Shown here in pieces: positions 12,252 to 20,053 of a stretch of 64,000 bases of DNA (positions within the stretch are counted from its first letter, which is position 1; each line of letters starts with the position of its first letter). The notes under the pieces were generated by a model. That model saw only the letters and a list, made by a program, of their open reading frames with translations, had not been told where the DNA came from and did no database searches. Position numbers and translations under genes: made by a program. This DNA is from Arthrobacter sp. DNA4 (lineage in GTDB: Bacteria > Actinomycetota > Actinomycetes > Actinomycetales > Micrococcaceae), in NCBI RefSeq assembly GCF_024362385.1, contig NZ_CP101466.1, forward strand, positions 1-64,000, in the 5' to 3' direction.

Positions 12252-13226
12252 TTGAACTTCTTCTTCGCTGCCCTGGGGGTCCTGGGCGTTGCATCATCCG
12301 GGCCCTTGATCGCGGCCACGCTCGGCGCCACGAGTGTCAGCGCCCTTGCCATCGCCTTCTGGCGCAACGCCATCGGCGCCGCCGTCATGGCCTCCCCCAC
12401 CCTGGTCCGGGAGCCCGGCCAGTTCCGCAGGATCAGCCGCCGCGAGTTCCGCTGGTCGATGCTGGCTGCCATCGCGCTTGCGCTGCACTTCGCCTGCTTC
12501 ATCACATCCCTTCAGCTGACATCCGTTGCAGCTGCCACCGCGCTGGTCTGCCTGCAGTCAGCCTGGATTGCCGTCTTCCAGCTCTTCCGCGGCATCCGCC
12601 ATCGCTGGCAGGTCCTGGCGGGGCTGGGAATCGCCTTTGGCGGGGTTGTGGCGATCACCGGCTTCGATATGGGCTCTTCCCCGCAGGCCCTCACGGGAGA
12701 CCTGCTGGCGATGGCCGGGGGCGCCCTTGCCGGCCTTTACACGCTCGCGGGTGGCAAGGCGCGGCAAAGTATGACCACAGGAACCTACACCACGCTCTGC
12801 TACGGAATGTGCGCCGCCCTCGTTGCCGTCCTTGCCCTGTTCGCGGGCCAGCCCCTGACGGGGTTTGAGCCGTCCGGGTGGCTGGGCATCGCAGCAATCA
12901 CCGTCTGCGCACAATTGGTTGGCCACACCGCCTTCAACCACCTGCTGGCCACCATGAGCCCGCTCATCGTCTCCATGATCATCCTCCTGGAAATCCCGGG
13001 GGCAGCGCTTTTGGCAGCCGTGTTCCTGCATGAGACCCTGCCCGCAGGCACCTATGCCGGGCTCGGCCTGATCCTGGCGGGACTCGCCGTCGTGGTCCTC
13101 GGTCAAAGGAACAGCAGAAGTCACAGGAGCAGCAGGGGCCAGGGGAGCGGCAGGCGCGGCAGCCGTGGAACGGCACCCACGGAGGAACCGCCGTCGGACC
13201 GCCTGGCCGGGCTGGGAACTGACTGA
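12252..13226 (+). CDS. EamA/DMT family transporter
   Basis: This is a predicted inner-membrane exporter or importer of the drug/metabolite transporter superfamily; the substrate cannot be read from sequence. The 324-aa product has about ten hydrophobic helices arranged as two EamA repeats and a basic C-terminal tail rich in Ser, Arg and Gly (about 285-310). I choose TTG at 12252 (MNFFFAALGV), preceded by AAGGGGG. The open frame continues upstream into the tRNA-Ala gene, which cannot be coding. The gene ends just before a convergent glycosyltransferase gene. Confidence 0.85.
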   Translation: MNFFFAALGVLGVASSGPLIAATLGATSVSALAIAFWRNAIGAAVMASPTLVREPGQFRRISRREFRWSMLAAIALALHFACFITSLQLTSVAAATALVCLQSAWIAVFQLFRGIRHRWQVLAGLGIAFGGVVAITGFDMGSSPQALTGDLLAMAGGALAGLYTLAGGKARQSMTTGTYTTLCYGMCAALVAVLALFAGQPLTGFEPSGWLGIAAITVCAQLVGHTAFNHLLATMSPLIVSMIILLEIPGAALLAAVFLHETLPAGTYAGLGLILAGLAVVVLGQRNSRSHRSSRGQGSGRRGSRGTAPTEEPPSDRLAGLGTD

Positions 13227-13229
13227 GCG

Positions 13230-14105
13230 CTACTGTCCGCCGCGGCGGACCGGCTGTGCAGTGTTGACCGTGTGGATGGCCCTGAGGAGCTTGGCCGGAA
13301 AGTACACCGAGAAGAAGACCACCATGGGGGCCTTGAGCGCCATCTTCCTGACGTTGTGGGCTTTGTAGGTCCGGTCAAAGCGGGTGACGTAGTAGCGGTA
13401 GTCCCGCGGTGAATCCTCCAGGCGGCGCGCAGACATCCCGGACACCATTTGCGGCCAGTAGCGCACCGGCAGTTCATGGTCGGCCAGGTGCAGGGACAGG
13501 TCGATGTCCTCGTGCATCTCGTCCTTCTCGTCCCGGCAGGTCTCGGAACGGATGGTCTCCCAGGCGGTGGCCCGCAGGGCCATGTTGGAGCCGAACAGGA
13601 AATGGTACTGGTGCTTGGCCAGCTTCAGCATGAGCTGGCGCATTTTGTCGTCCGCCTTGAGTCCGAACCGGCGCATCGGCATGTCGTAATAGACCACAGG
13701 GCCGGTGGCGGCCTGGACCGACTGGTCAGCGAAGGCCTTCTGCACCTGTTCAACCCAGTCGGGTTCCACGATGGAGTCAGCGTCAATCCGCCCCAGGATA
13801 TCCCCGGTGGCACTGTCCAGACCGAAGTTCCTGGTGGGGATGAGTCCCTGTTCCCGGTCCTGGCTCAGGAGGATGATGGGGCTTTCCGGATACTCGAGCT
13901 GCATCTGGCGCACAATGTCAGCGGTCCGGTCCTTCGAAAGGTTGTCCACCACGATGATCTCGTGGGCGGGAACGGACTGGTAAATCGCAGCTATCAGGCA
14001 CTGCCTGATCACGCTCTCCTCGTTGTACGCCGGGATGACGATTGACACGCGGAGCTGTACGGCTGCGTCGTTCACGGCATCCCCAGAGGATCGATTGGCT
14101 GACAT
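13230..14105 (-). CDS. Family 2 glycosyltransferase
   Basis: GT2 enzymes transfer a sugar from an activated nucleotide donor to an acceptor, often for cell-wall or surface glycans. The 291-aa product has the start of the GT-A fold (VSIVIPAYNEESVIRQCL), the metal-binding DxD in GRIDADS, and an HEDIDLSLHL segment that fits the catalytic ED region. A hydrophobic amphipathic region near the C-terminus may contact the membrane. The start is taken at ATG 14105 (MSANRSS); the frame is open further, but the added residues look non-conserved. Donor and acceptor are unknown. Confidence 0.85.
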   Translation of the reverse strand: MSANRSSGDAVNDAAVQLRVSIVIPAYNEESVIRQCLIAAIYQSVPAHEIIVVDNLSKDRTADIVRQMQLEYPESPIILLSQDREQGLIPTRNFGLDSATGDILGRIDADSIVEPDWVEQVQKAFADQSVQAATGPVVYYDMPMRRFGLKADDKMRQLMLKLAKHQYHFLFGSNMALRATAWETIRSETCRDEKDEMHEDIDLSLHLADHELPVRYWPQMVSGMSARRLEDSPRDYRYYVTRFDRTYKAHNVRKMALKAPMVVFFSVYFPAKLLRAIHTVNTAQPVRRGGQ

Positions 14106-14214
14106 CACTTCAAATCTAGCATCCGGGAAACGTCCTGCCACGGTCACCGCGGTCCGGATGAACCGCGGTCCGGGAGTCTGGGACAGCCGGTTTCCAGGGC
14201 CTGTCCAGGCATGC

Positions 14215-14247
14215 AAAAGGGGCCCCGTCGCAAAACGGAGCCCCTTG
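14215..14247 (-). terminator. Terminator of the 11-residue-repeat protein gene
   Basis: A 12-bp stem with one mismatch (AAGGGGCCCCGT at 14217-14228 with ACGGAGCCCCTT at 14235-14246) is followed on the minus strand by a T-run (the AAAA at 14215-14218). It lies just after the stop of the minus-strand gene ending at 14262. Confidence 0.75.
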
Positions 14248-14261
14248 CAACAGCTTGAGAA

Positions 14262-15203
14262 CTAGGCCTGGCTGCTGCCCTTGTCTTCATCGGCAACCGT
14301 CTTGGCGCCGCCTTCGGTGTCGTCGGCAACGTGCTTGGCCTTGTCGGCAGCTTCTGCGGACTTTTCCTTGACCGCGTCCGCTGCGTCGGCGGACTTGTCG
14401 GCCACGGCACCGGCACCGGAAGCAGCCGCGGAAGCACCCTTGTCAGCGGCGTCAGCAGTGGTTTCCTTGACATCGCTGACGGTGGTGGCCGGAACCGGCG
14501 CAGGAGTCGGCGTGACCGGCGAGGGGGTCTTCCACGGGTCTTCCACGGGCTTGGATGCCTTCCATGCGGCAACGCCCGCGGCAACGGCAGCGGCCACCAC
14601 GCCGAAGATCAGCCAGCCACGCTTCTTGGGCTTCTCCGGCTGGGCAAGCTGCACATCGACGGCGCGGCTTGCTCCTGCCGCGGCTGCCTTCAGCTGCGTG
14701 CCGGTGGCCTGGGCCTGCTCCTGGAGGGCGTGGATGATTCCCACGTCCCCGAGCTTCTGCGCGACTGCGTCAACCCGTGCAGGGGTGTTTTCCAGGGTGC
14801 GGTGAACGGCGCCGGACGCCACGCCAATCTGGTCCGAGAGCTTGGGCAGGTACTCCACCACTACCCGGTCACGGGCATTCAGGACCACCGGGGTGGCCTT
14901 GTCCAGGGCTTCGTGCAGCCTGGGCGATGCGCCTTCAACCACGTCATTGATCTTCGGGGCCAGGTGGGCCAGTCCGTCCTGGATCCGCGGAGTCACAGTG
15001 GCCACGCCGTCGGCCAGGCTGTGGGCCGCCGTCTTCAGTCCTTCCTGGATCTTGGGAGATGCGCTGTCCAGGCCCTGCTGCAGCCGGGGAACAGCCCAAT
15101 CCACGGCAGCTTCCACCCGGGGGGCCGCCCAATCCTTGGCGTTTTCCACCGCACTGGTGACCGACTGCTCAAGGTCACGGGCAATACGATCCGATTTCTT
15201 CAC
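14262..15203 (-). CDS. Hypothetical protein with tandem 11-residue repeats and one membrane segment
   Basis: I do not recognise a named family. The 313-aa product has eight contiguous 11-residue units from about 27 to 114 (for example APRVEAAVDWA, VPRLQQGLDSA, SPKIQEGLKTA, SPRLHEALDKA), mostly of the form xPR/Kh-xxx-h-xxA. A helical region follows (115-205), then a single transmembrane segment (WLIFGVVAAAVAAGVAAW, about 213-230). The Pro/Thr- and Ala/Asp/Lys-rich tail (240-313) resembles late-embryogenesis-like stress proteins. Eleven-residue periodicity is typical of amphipathic helices that lie on membranes or of LEA proteins. It is probably a membrane-anchored envelope or stress protein; that role is inferred. 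Confidence 0.6.
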   Translation of the reverse strand: MKKSDRIARDLEQSVTSAVENAKDWAAPRVEAAVDWAVPRLQQGLDSASPKIQEGLKTAAHSLADGVATVTPRIQDGLAHLAPKINDVVEGASPRLHEALDKATPVVLNARDRVVVEYLPKLSDQIGVASGAVHRTLENTPARVDAVAQKLGDVGIIHALQEQAQATGTQLKAAAAGASRAVDVQLAQPEKPKKRGWLIFGVVAAAVAAGVAAWKASKPVEDPWKTPSPVTPTPAPVPATTVSDVKETTADAADKGASAAASGAGAVADKSADAADAVKEKSAEAADKAKHVADDTEGGAKTVADEDKGSSQA

Positions 15204-15357
15204 AACTACCTCCCGATTAATGTGACGGTTCTGTCGCTAGCCTACGTGCCCAGATCACCACGGGCTATTCACTCTGCGGATTTTAGGGTGATTTCACCCA
15301 GCGCGGAACTGCCCCAACCGCCGTGGCTGCCCAGGACCGGCATGGGAGAATCAACCT

Positions 15358-15903
15358 ATGACTGCCATCGCAACTGCAAAAGCAACCATCCACACCAGCC
15401 TCGGCGACATCGTGGTTAACCTCTTCGGCAACCACGCGCCCAAGACGGTCAAGAACTTCGTTGGCCTTGCCACTGGCGAGCAGGCGTGGACCCACCCGGA
15501 AACCGGTGAGGACAAGACCGGCACGCCGCTTTACAACGGAACGATCTTCCACCGCATCATCAAGGACTTCATGATCCAGGCCGGCGATCCCCTGGGCCGT
15601 GGAACCGGTGGCCCCGGCTACCGCTTTGACGACGAGATCCACCCTGAACTGAGCTTCAACCAGCCCTACAAGCTGGCCATGGCCAACGCCGGCATCCAGA
15701 TGGGCAAGGGCACCAACGGTTCACAGTTCTTCATCACCACCATTCCCACGGACTGGCTTCAGGGCAAGCACACCATCTTCGGTGAAGTGGCTGACGAGGA
15801 ATCCAAGAAGGTCGTAGACGCCATCGAGGGTGTCCGCACCGGCATGGGTGACCGCCCGGTCGAGGACGTCACCATCAACAGCATCGACATCGAACAGCTG
15901 TAA
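15358..15903 (+). CDS. Peptidyl-prolyl cis-trans isomerase, cyclophilin type
   Basis: Cyclophilins catalyse proline isomerisation to help protein folding. The 181-aa product has the full single domain with FHRIIKDFMIQAGDP (catalytic Arg in FHRI), the GTNGSQFFIT motif and the KHTIFGEV segment. There is no signal peptide, so it is cytoplasmic. The ATG at 15358 follows GGGAGAATCAACCT. It is in the usual actinobacterial place downstream of gyrA and precedes a rhomboid protease gene by 9 bases. Confidence 0.95.
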   Translation: MTAIATAKATIHTSLGDIVVNLFGNHAPKTVKNFVGLATGEQAWTHPETGEDKTGTPLYNGTIFHRIIKDFMIQAGDPLGRGTGGPGYRFDDEIHPELSFNQPYKLAMANAGIQMGKGTNGSQFFITTIPTDWLQGKHTIFGEVADEESKKVVDAIEGVRTGMGDRPVEDVTINSIDIEQL

Positions 15904-15912
15904 CGCCCCACC

Positions 15913-16791
15913 ATGAGTTACGGAATTCCGTCGGCTGAGCCGTCCGCCCAGGTCCCGGTTTGCCCCCGGCACCCGGACCGGCCGTCCTATGTGCGCTGCC
16001 AGCGCTGCGGGCGCCCCGCCTGCCCGGACTGCCAGCGGGCGGCCGCCGTCGGATTCCAGTGCGTTGACTGCGTCAACGAAACAAAACGTACGACGCCGGA
16101 AGTACGGAGCGTCTACGGCGGTGCTGTTGCTACCGGCAAACCTTTGGTGACGTACGGCATCATTGCAGCCTGCGTTGTCGTCTACGCGCTGCAGATGCTG
16201 ATTCCCGGGGACTGGGTATACAAACAGTTCGCCTACAACAACATCTTCGCCGCCCCTCAGTACGGCGCGTTCGAGCCGTGGCGGATGGTGACGTCTGCCT
16301 TCCTCCATTCCCCGGATTCGCTGCTGCACATCCTCCTGAACATGTACACGCTGTGGATTTTCGGCCAGGCCCTGGAGCCCATCCTCGGCCGGGTCCGCTT
16401 CCTGGCGCTGTACCTCATTTCTGCCTTTGGTGGTTCAGTGGGCTACCTGCTGATGAACCCCGTGCTGGTGCCAGGGCAGGGCCTGGTGGGGCTGGTGGGC
16501 GCCTCCGGTGCCATCTTCGGCCTCTTCGGCGCCATGCTGCTGGTCCAACGGCAGCGCGGCGGCGACACGCGGCAGTTGTGGGTTCTGATCGCCATCAACG
16601 GCGTCATCGGCTTCCTGATTCCGCACATCGCCTGGCAGGCCCACCTGGGCGGCCTCATCACGGGCGGCCTCTGCGCCGCGGTCCTTGCCTATACACCCCG
16701 GGGACGCCGTCAGGGCCTGCTCCAGGCGCTGGGACTGGCCGCCGTTTTTGCGCTGCTTGTGGCCGCGAGCTGGGTGCGCGTGACGCTTTAG
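15913..16791 (+). CDS. Rhomboid family intramembrane serine protease with N-terminal zinc ribbon
   Basis: Rhomboids cleave proteins within membranes. The 292-aa product begins with a cysteine-rich segment (C..H..C..C..C..C..C..C in about 17-55, including RCQRCGRPACPDC) resembling a B-box/zinc ribbon. The six-helix rhomboid core follows, with the catalytic serine in GASGAIFG (about Ser198) and the histidine in WQAHLGG (about His244). The gene starts 9 bases after the cyclophilin gene and ends before a strong terminator. The cyclophilin-rhomboid pair is conserved in actinobacteria. Confidence 0.92.
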   Translation: MSYGIPSAEPSAQVPVCPRHPDRPSYVRCQRCGRPACPDCQRAAAVGFQCVDCVNETKRTTPEVRSVYGGAVATGKPLVTYGIIAACVVVYALQMLIPGDWVYKQFAYNNIFAAPQYGAFEPWRMVTSAFLHSPDSLLHILLNMYTLWIFGQALEPILGRVRFLALYLISAFGGSVGYLLMNPVLVPGQGLVGLVGASGAIFGLFGAMLLVQRQRGGDTRQLWVLIAINGVIGFLIPHIAWQAHLGGLITGGLCAAVLAYTPRGRRQGLLQALGLAAVFALLVAASWVRVTL

Positions 16792-16815
16792 GCGCCGCTG
16801 GTCCACAATCAACCG

Positions 16816-16857
16816 GAATGCCCCCGTCACCAATGGTGACGGGGGCATTCGTGTTTT
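16816..16857 (+). terminator. Strong terminator after the rhomboid gene
   Basis: A perfect 16-bp stem (16816-16831 with 16835-16850) with a 3-base loop is followed by GTGTTTT. It ends the ppi-rhomboid unit and marks the left edge of the DnaA-box cluster. Confidence 0.88.
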
Positions 16858-17261
16858 CCACAGTGCTTTTCCACAGTGTTGGTAACTTACATAGCTGTAG
16901 TTCAGATGCTGATTTGGCCCATACCGGCCCCTGGCAGCTGATATCGATCCAACTGCCGGGCGCTTCTCCACAGTTGTGGATAACCTGTGGGGATATTGCT
17001 GTGCGTAAGTGGATAAGCCGTACTTTGTGGGCGCTTCTGTGGAAAAGCTGGTCCATGGAACGCCCGCAGGACCGCTCTGCCGTCCTTTGCGGCAGGTTAT
17101 CGACACCGGTATCCACACTGTTAATAAGTCACAATGCTGTGGTTCGGATTGCCCTGCGTCCCGCGGCAGTAGGGGCGGGCCCGGCCAGGGGCGCGGATTT
17201 CCACGCGGTTTCCCACAGCTGTGGATAACTTGTGGGTATCGCATTGTTGGTAAGTGGATAA
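16854..17261. promoter_or_regulatory. DnaA-box cluster 1 outside oriC
   Basis: The 540-base gap between the rhomboid and AhpD-like genes holds perfect DnaA boxes at 16975-16983 and 17220-17228 (both TGTGGATAA, minus orientation). Near matches are TTTTCCACA at 16854-16862 and 16867-16875, its complement at 17038-17046, AGTGGATAA at 17008-17016 and 17253-17261, GTATCCACA at 17109-17117, TTATCGACA at 17097-17105, and TGTGGGTAT at 17231-17239. TGTTAATAA, the complement of a 9-mer seen twice in oriC, is at 17119-17127. This density suggests a DnaA-binding locus analogous to datA, DARS or the DnaA-box clusters of other bacteria; the role is inferred. Confidence 0.72.
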
Positions 17262-17333
17262 CACCAGGGGCCGGGACGTGGAGGCCTGCCTATGATGGTT
17301 GCCTGCCAAGCCGTTCAACTGACAAGGACATCT

Positions 17334-17801
17334 GTGACCGCCACCGAGCACCTGTACCTGGATAAACAGCATCCGGACCTGTGGAGGGCGATAAGTGGCC
17401 TGGGCCTCAAGGTGCAGGAAGCCGCAGAAGACGCTGGGATCGCGAGGGGCCTGCTGGAACTGCTCAACGTGCGGATCTCCCAGATCAACGGCTGCGCCTA
17501 TTGCCTGGACCTCCACGTGCGGAAGGCCGGCGAGGCGGGAGAAAGCGCGCAGCGGCTGGCGGTGTTGCCTGCATGGCGTGAGACTGCCCTGTTCACGGAC
17601 CAGGAGCGGGCGGCGCTGGCCCTGGTGGAAAGCATCACCGAACTCGGGGATGAGGAGGCCCGGGAGCATGCAGAGGCGTATGCGCGGGAGCGCCTGTCGG
17701 CTGATGAGTTTTCAGCGGTGAGCTGGGTTGCAGTGACCATGAACGCGTTCAACAGGGTGTCCATCACCAGCCACCACCCCGTCCGGCGGAACCGCCCGTA
17801 G
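17334..17801 (+). CDS. Carboxymuconolactone decarboxylase / AhpD-like family protein
   Basis: The 155-aa product carries the AhpD-type redox motif INGCAYCLDLH (CxxC plus His), the proton-relay and thiol site of alkylhydroperoxidase-like proteins in the all-helical CMD fold. It may act in peroxide defence with a partner thiol; the exact substrate is unknown. The GTG start at 17334 is preferred because of AAGGAC upstream; the frame is open to ATG 17292. It sits alone between two DnaA-box clusters, so DnaA could affect its transcription. Confidence 0.85.
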   Translation: MTATEHLYLDKQHPDLWRAISGLGLKVQEAAEDAGIARGLLELLNVRISQINGCAYCLDLHVRKAGEAGESAQRLAVLPAWRETALFTDQERAALALVESITELGDEEAREHAEAYARERLSADEFSAVSWVAVTMNAFNRVSITSHHPVRRNRP

Positions 17802-17849
17802 CCTCAATGGCCGTCCCTCCGCGGATGCGCACCCTTTAGGCTCCTGGAC

Positions 17850-17998
17850 TTATCCACAGGTATTCCACACTGTTAATAACCACATCTTGCGGGCACGTTT
17901 TGGCGGAAGGGGCGCTTCACGGGCATGCTGGCGCCTTCTGCAGAAACCAGGGGAAGGTTGTCCACACTGTGGATAACCTTCCCAACAGTTGGGGATAA
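17850..17998. promoter_or_regulatory. DnaA-box cluster 2 outside oriC
   Basis: The spacer between the AhpD-like and tag genes has perfect boxes TTATCCACA at 17850-17858 and TGTGGATAA at 17968-17976. The variants TATTCCACA (17861-17869), TTGTCCACA (17958-17966) and TGGGGATAA (17990-17998) are also present, with TGTTAATAA at 17871-17879. TCCACACTGTTAATAA is common to this cluster and cluster 1 (from 17112), which argues for shared origin or function. An inverted pair of boxes at 17958-17976 forms a compact palindromic binding site. Confidence 0.7.
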
Positions 17999-18016
17999 CG
18001 GGCGGCGGTAGGGTCT

Positions 18017-18607
18017 TTAGGCCTGCATGGACCAGATTCCGGAGGAGCCGCGACGGTGGCTGTCCAGCAGATGGGTGTCCACGATTCCCACGGCCTCCAT
18101 CAGGGCGAACATGGTGGTGGGGCCTACGAAGGAGAAGCCGCGTTTCCGGAGCGCCTTGGACAGGGCCACCGATTCCGGCGACTGCGTGGGGATATCGGCA
18201 GCCACCGCGGGCTCCGGGGTGGCTGACGGGCGGAAGCTCCAAACAAAGTCGACCAGTCCGCCATCGTTGCGAAGTTCCAGGGTGGCCTGTGCATTTTTGA
18301 CTGCGGCAAGGATTTTGAGCCGGTTCCTGATGATTCCCGGATCCTGCATCAGCCGTTCCACGTCCGCGCCGCTGAACAGGGCCACCTGCTCGGGGTCGAA
18401 CCCGGCAAAGGCGGCACGGAAGGCAGGGCGCTTGCGCAGGATGGTGGCCCAGGAAAGACCGGCCTGAAAGCCCTCCAGGCAGATGCGCTCGTACATGCCC
18501 TGCTCGTCAGTGACGGGCAGTCCCCATTCCTGGTCGTAGTAGTCGCGCATGAGCGGATCCGTGGCGGCCCAGGCAGGACGGGCCAGGCCATCCTCGCCAA
18601 CGATCAC
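18017..18607 (-). CDS. tag: DNA-3-methyladenine glycosylase I
   Basis: Tag removes 3-methyladenine from alkylated DNA, the first step of base excision repair. The 196-aa product has the family core DYYDQEWGLPVTD, ICLEGFQAGLSWATIL (with the conserved acidic residue), DPGIIRNRLKI and FVWSF. By alignment from memory to E. coli Tag, the N-terminal zinc ligand Cys is Pro (ARPAWAATD), the His is Tyr (DYYDQEW), and the C-terminal Cys region is DSHRR, so the zinc site seems degraded. Length is normal. It lies downstream of crgA on the same strand. Confidence 0.92.
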   Translation of the reverse strand: MIVGEDGLARPAWAATDPLMRDYYDQEWGLPVTDEQGMYERICLEGFQAGLSWATILRKRPAFRAAFAGFDPEQVALFSGADVERLMQDPGIIRNRLKILAAVKNAQATLELRNDGGLVDFVWSFRPSATPEPAVAADIPTQSPESVALSKALRKRGFSFVGPTTMFALMEAVGIVDTHLLDSHRRGSSGIWSMQA

Positions 18608-18662
18608 GCCGCTGGAATCGGGAGCCAGTGTGGTCCTCCTTGGAACAGTTCCGCGGCAGGCG

Positions 18663-18914
18663 CTAGGAGCGCCAGCGGGTGGTCATCAGGAACCCGACGA
18701 TGGCGATGCCGAAGCCTGCCACGATGTTCCATGACTGCCAGGCCTGGACCGGGAAGCGTCCCTCGCTGATGTAGAAGGTGATGATCCAGAAGAGCCCGAT
18801 GATCATGAGACCGAACATGACCGGCTTGAACCACACGGGGTTGGGCTTGTACGCCTGCGGGGATGCCGGCTGGGCGGTGCTGGCGGTCTTCCTGCGAGGC
18901 TTTGACTCTGGCAC
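18663..18914 (-). CDS. crgA: Cell division protein CrgA
   Basis: CrgA is a small actinobacterial membrane protein that interacts with FtsZ, FtsQ and PBPs and helps coordinate septal peptidoglycan synthesis. The 83-aa product has a basic N-terminus, the family motif PNPVWFKPVMFGLMIIGLFW spanning the first membrane segment, and a second segment (NIVAGFGIAIVGFLMTT) ending in TRWRS. It fits the neighbourhood of cell-wall signalling genes. The tag gene follows after 55 bases; the sortase gene is divergent. Confidence 0.95.
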   Translation of the reverse strand: MPESKPRRKTASTAQPASPQAYKPNPVWFKPVMFGLMIIGLFWIITFYISEGRFPVQAWQSWNIVAGFGIAIVGFLMTTRWRS

Positions 18915-19087
18915 TGGCTCTCCTTGGCGGGCTGGGCAAGCTCGGCGGTCCGGGCTTGGTATCCTGCAAGAAGGAACTTGCCAGCGGTCTGCGCGATCTT
19001 GGTCAAATCTGGATTCTTACTAGCAGCCAATTCTAGCCGCAGTTGATGGGCACCCGGTGCCCAGGGTGAATGCCCGGAGGGGAACGC

Positions 19088-19819
19088 GTGGTATTGCAGG
19101 AGAAGGCGGAGCCCGCCACTGCGCCCGCGCGCCGTCGTGCCCTCCTCAGTGGCACCATCTCTGTGCTGGGCGAGCTGCTGATTACTGCCGGCGTCATCCT
19201 CCTGCTCTTTGTGGCGTGGCAGCTGTGGTGGACCAACGTGGAATCCGATGCCAAGCAGAGCCAGGTCATCAAGGAATTCGCCCAGGACCTGGGCAGTGCC
19301 GCTCCCGCGCCGACAGCCTCAGCCCCCGCGGCGCCACCTGCCGGCGGCGAGGATTTTGGAAAACCCATGGTGGGGACCGCTCCCGGCCACGCCGGCACCA
19401 TCGGCATCATGTACATCCCCCGGTTCGGCCCCACCTACACGCGTCCCATCGTTCAGGGGACCAGCCAGGATGTCCTGGACACGCTCGGCCTGGGGCACTA
19501 CAGCAATACGGCAATGCCCGGCGCGGTGGGTAACTTTGCCGTCGCAGGGCACCGGCAGACGCACGGGGCGGTGCTGGACAACATCCACACGCTGGTGCCC
19601 GGCGACAAGATCTACGTGCAAACCAAGGACGGTTACTACGTCTACGTCTTCCGGAACAACCAGATCGTGATGCCCTCCCGCACTGACGTCCTGGAACCTG
19701 TCCCCACCCAGCCGGGCGTCGCGCCCACCGAAAGCTACCTCACCATGACCAGCTGCAACCCCCGTTTCGGCGCGGAAGAACGCATCATCGCCTACGCCCT
19801 GCTGGACAGTTGGCGGTAG
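19088..19819 (+). CDS. Class E sortase
   Basis: Sortases join proteins bearing a C-terminal sorting signal to the cell wall. Class E is typical of high-GC Gram-positives and prefers LAXTG-type signals. The 243-aa product has an N-terminal membrane anchor (ITAGVILLLFVAWQLWW), a Pro/Ala linker and the sortase beta-barrel. The catalytic residues are His in AVAGHRQTHG, Cys in TMTSCNPRF (about 223) and Arg in GAEERII. GTG 19088 is preferred over ATG 19070 because GGAGGGG lies just upstream of it. No sorting substrate is seen nearby. Confidence 0.9.
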   Translation: MVLQEKAEPATAPARRRALLSGTISVLGELLITAGVILLLFVAWQLWWTNVESDAKQSQVIKEFAQDLGSAAPAPTASAPAAPPAGGEDFGKPMVGTAPGHAGTIGIMYIPRFGPTYTRPIVQGTSQDVLDTLGLGHYSNTAMPGAVGNFAVAGHRQTHGAVLDNIHTLVPGDKIYVQTKDGYYVYVFRNNQIVMPSRTDVLEPVPTQPGVAPTESYLTMTSCNPRFGAEERIIAYALLDSWR

Positions 19820-19882
19820 CAGCGGCAGGGCCGCGGCCGAGATCGCGGCGCAGGTTGCAGCAGCCACCGGAAGGAGCTGACC

Positions 19883-20053
19883 GTGTACGCCTGGATTTTC
19901 CGCCACCTTCCCGGGCCGCTCTGGCTCAGGATCATCATCTCGCTGGCGCTGATCTTCGTTGCCCTGGTCCTGATGGTCCAGTTTCTTTTCCCCTGGATGT
20001 CCCACTTCACCCAATTCACCGACTCAACGATTGGTTCCGCAGACCAGCCATGA
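19883..20053 (+). CDS. Small single-pass membrane protein
   Basis: This 56-aa product has a central hydrophobic helix (IIISLALIFVALVLMVQFLF) and a short polar tail (MSHFTQFTDSTIGSADQP). GTG at 19883 follows AAGGAG, and its TGA overlaps the ATG of the glutamine amidotransferase gene by 4 bases, so it is translated and coupled. The short gene between sortase and pabA/trpG looks actinobacterial. Function is unknown. Confidence 0.75.
   Translation: MYAWIFRHLPGPLWLRIIISLALIFVALVLMVQFLFPWMSHFTQFTDSTIGSADQP

Noticed and set aside
18803..19030. 75-codon minus-strand frame beginning MAASKNPDLTKIAQ overlapping crgA
   Set aside because: It overlaps CrgA in another frame and ends in low-complexity Pro/Arg/Ser text; I saw no support beyond a protein-like first 35 residues.
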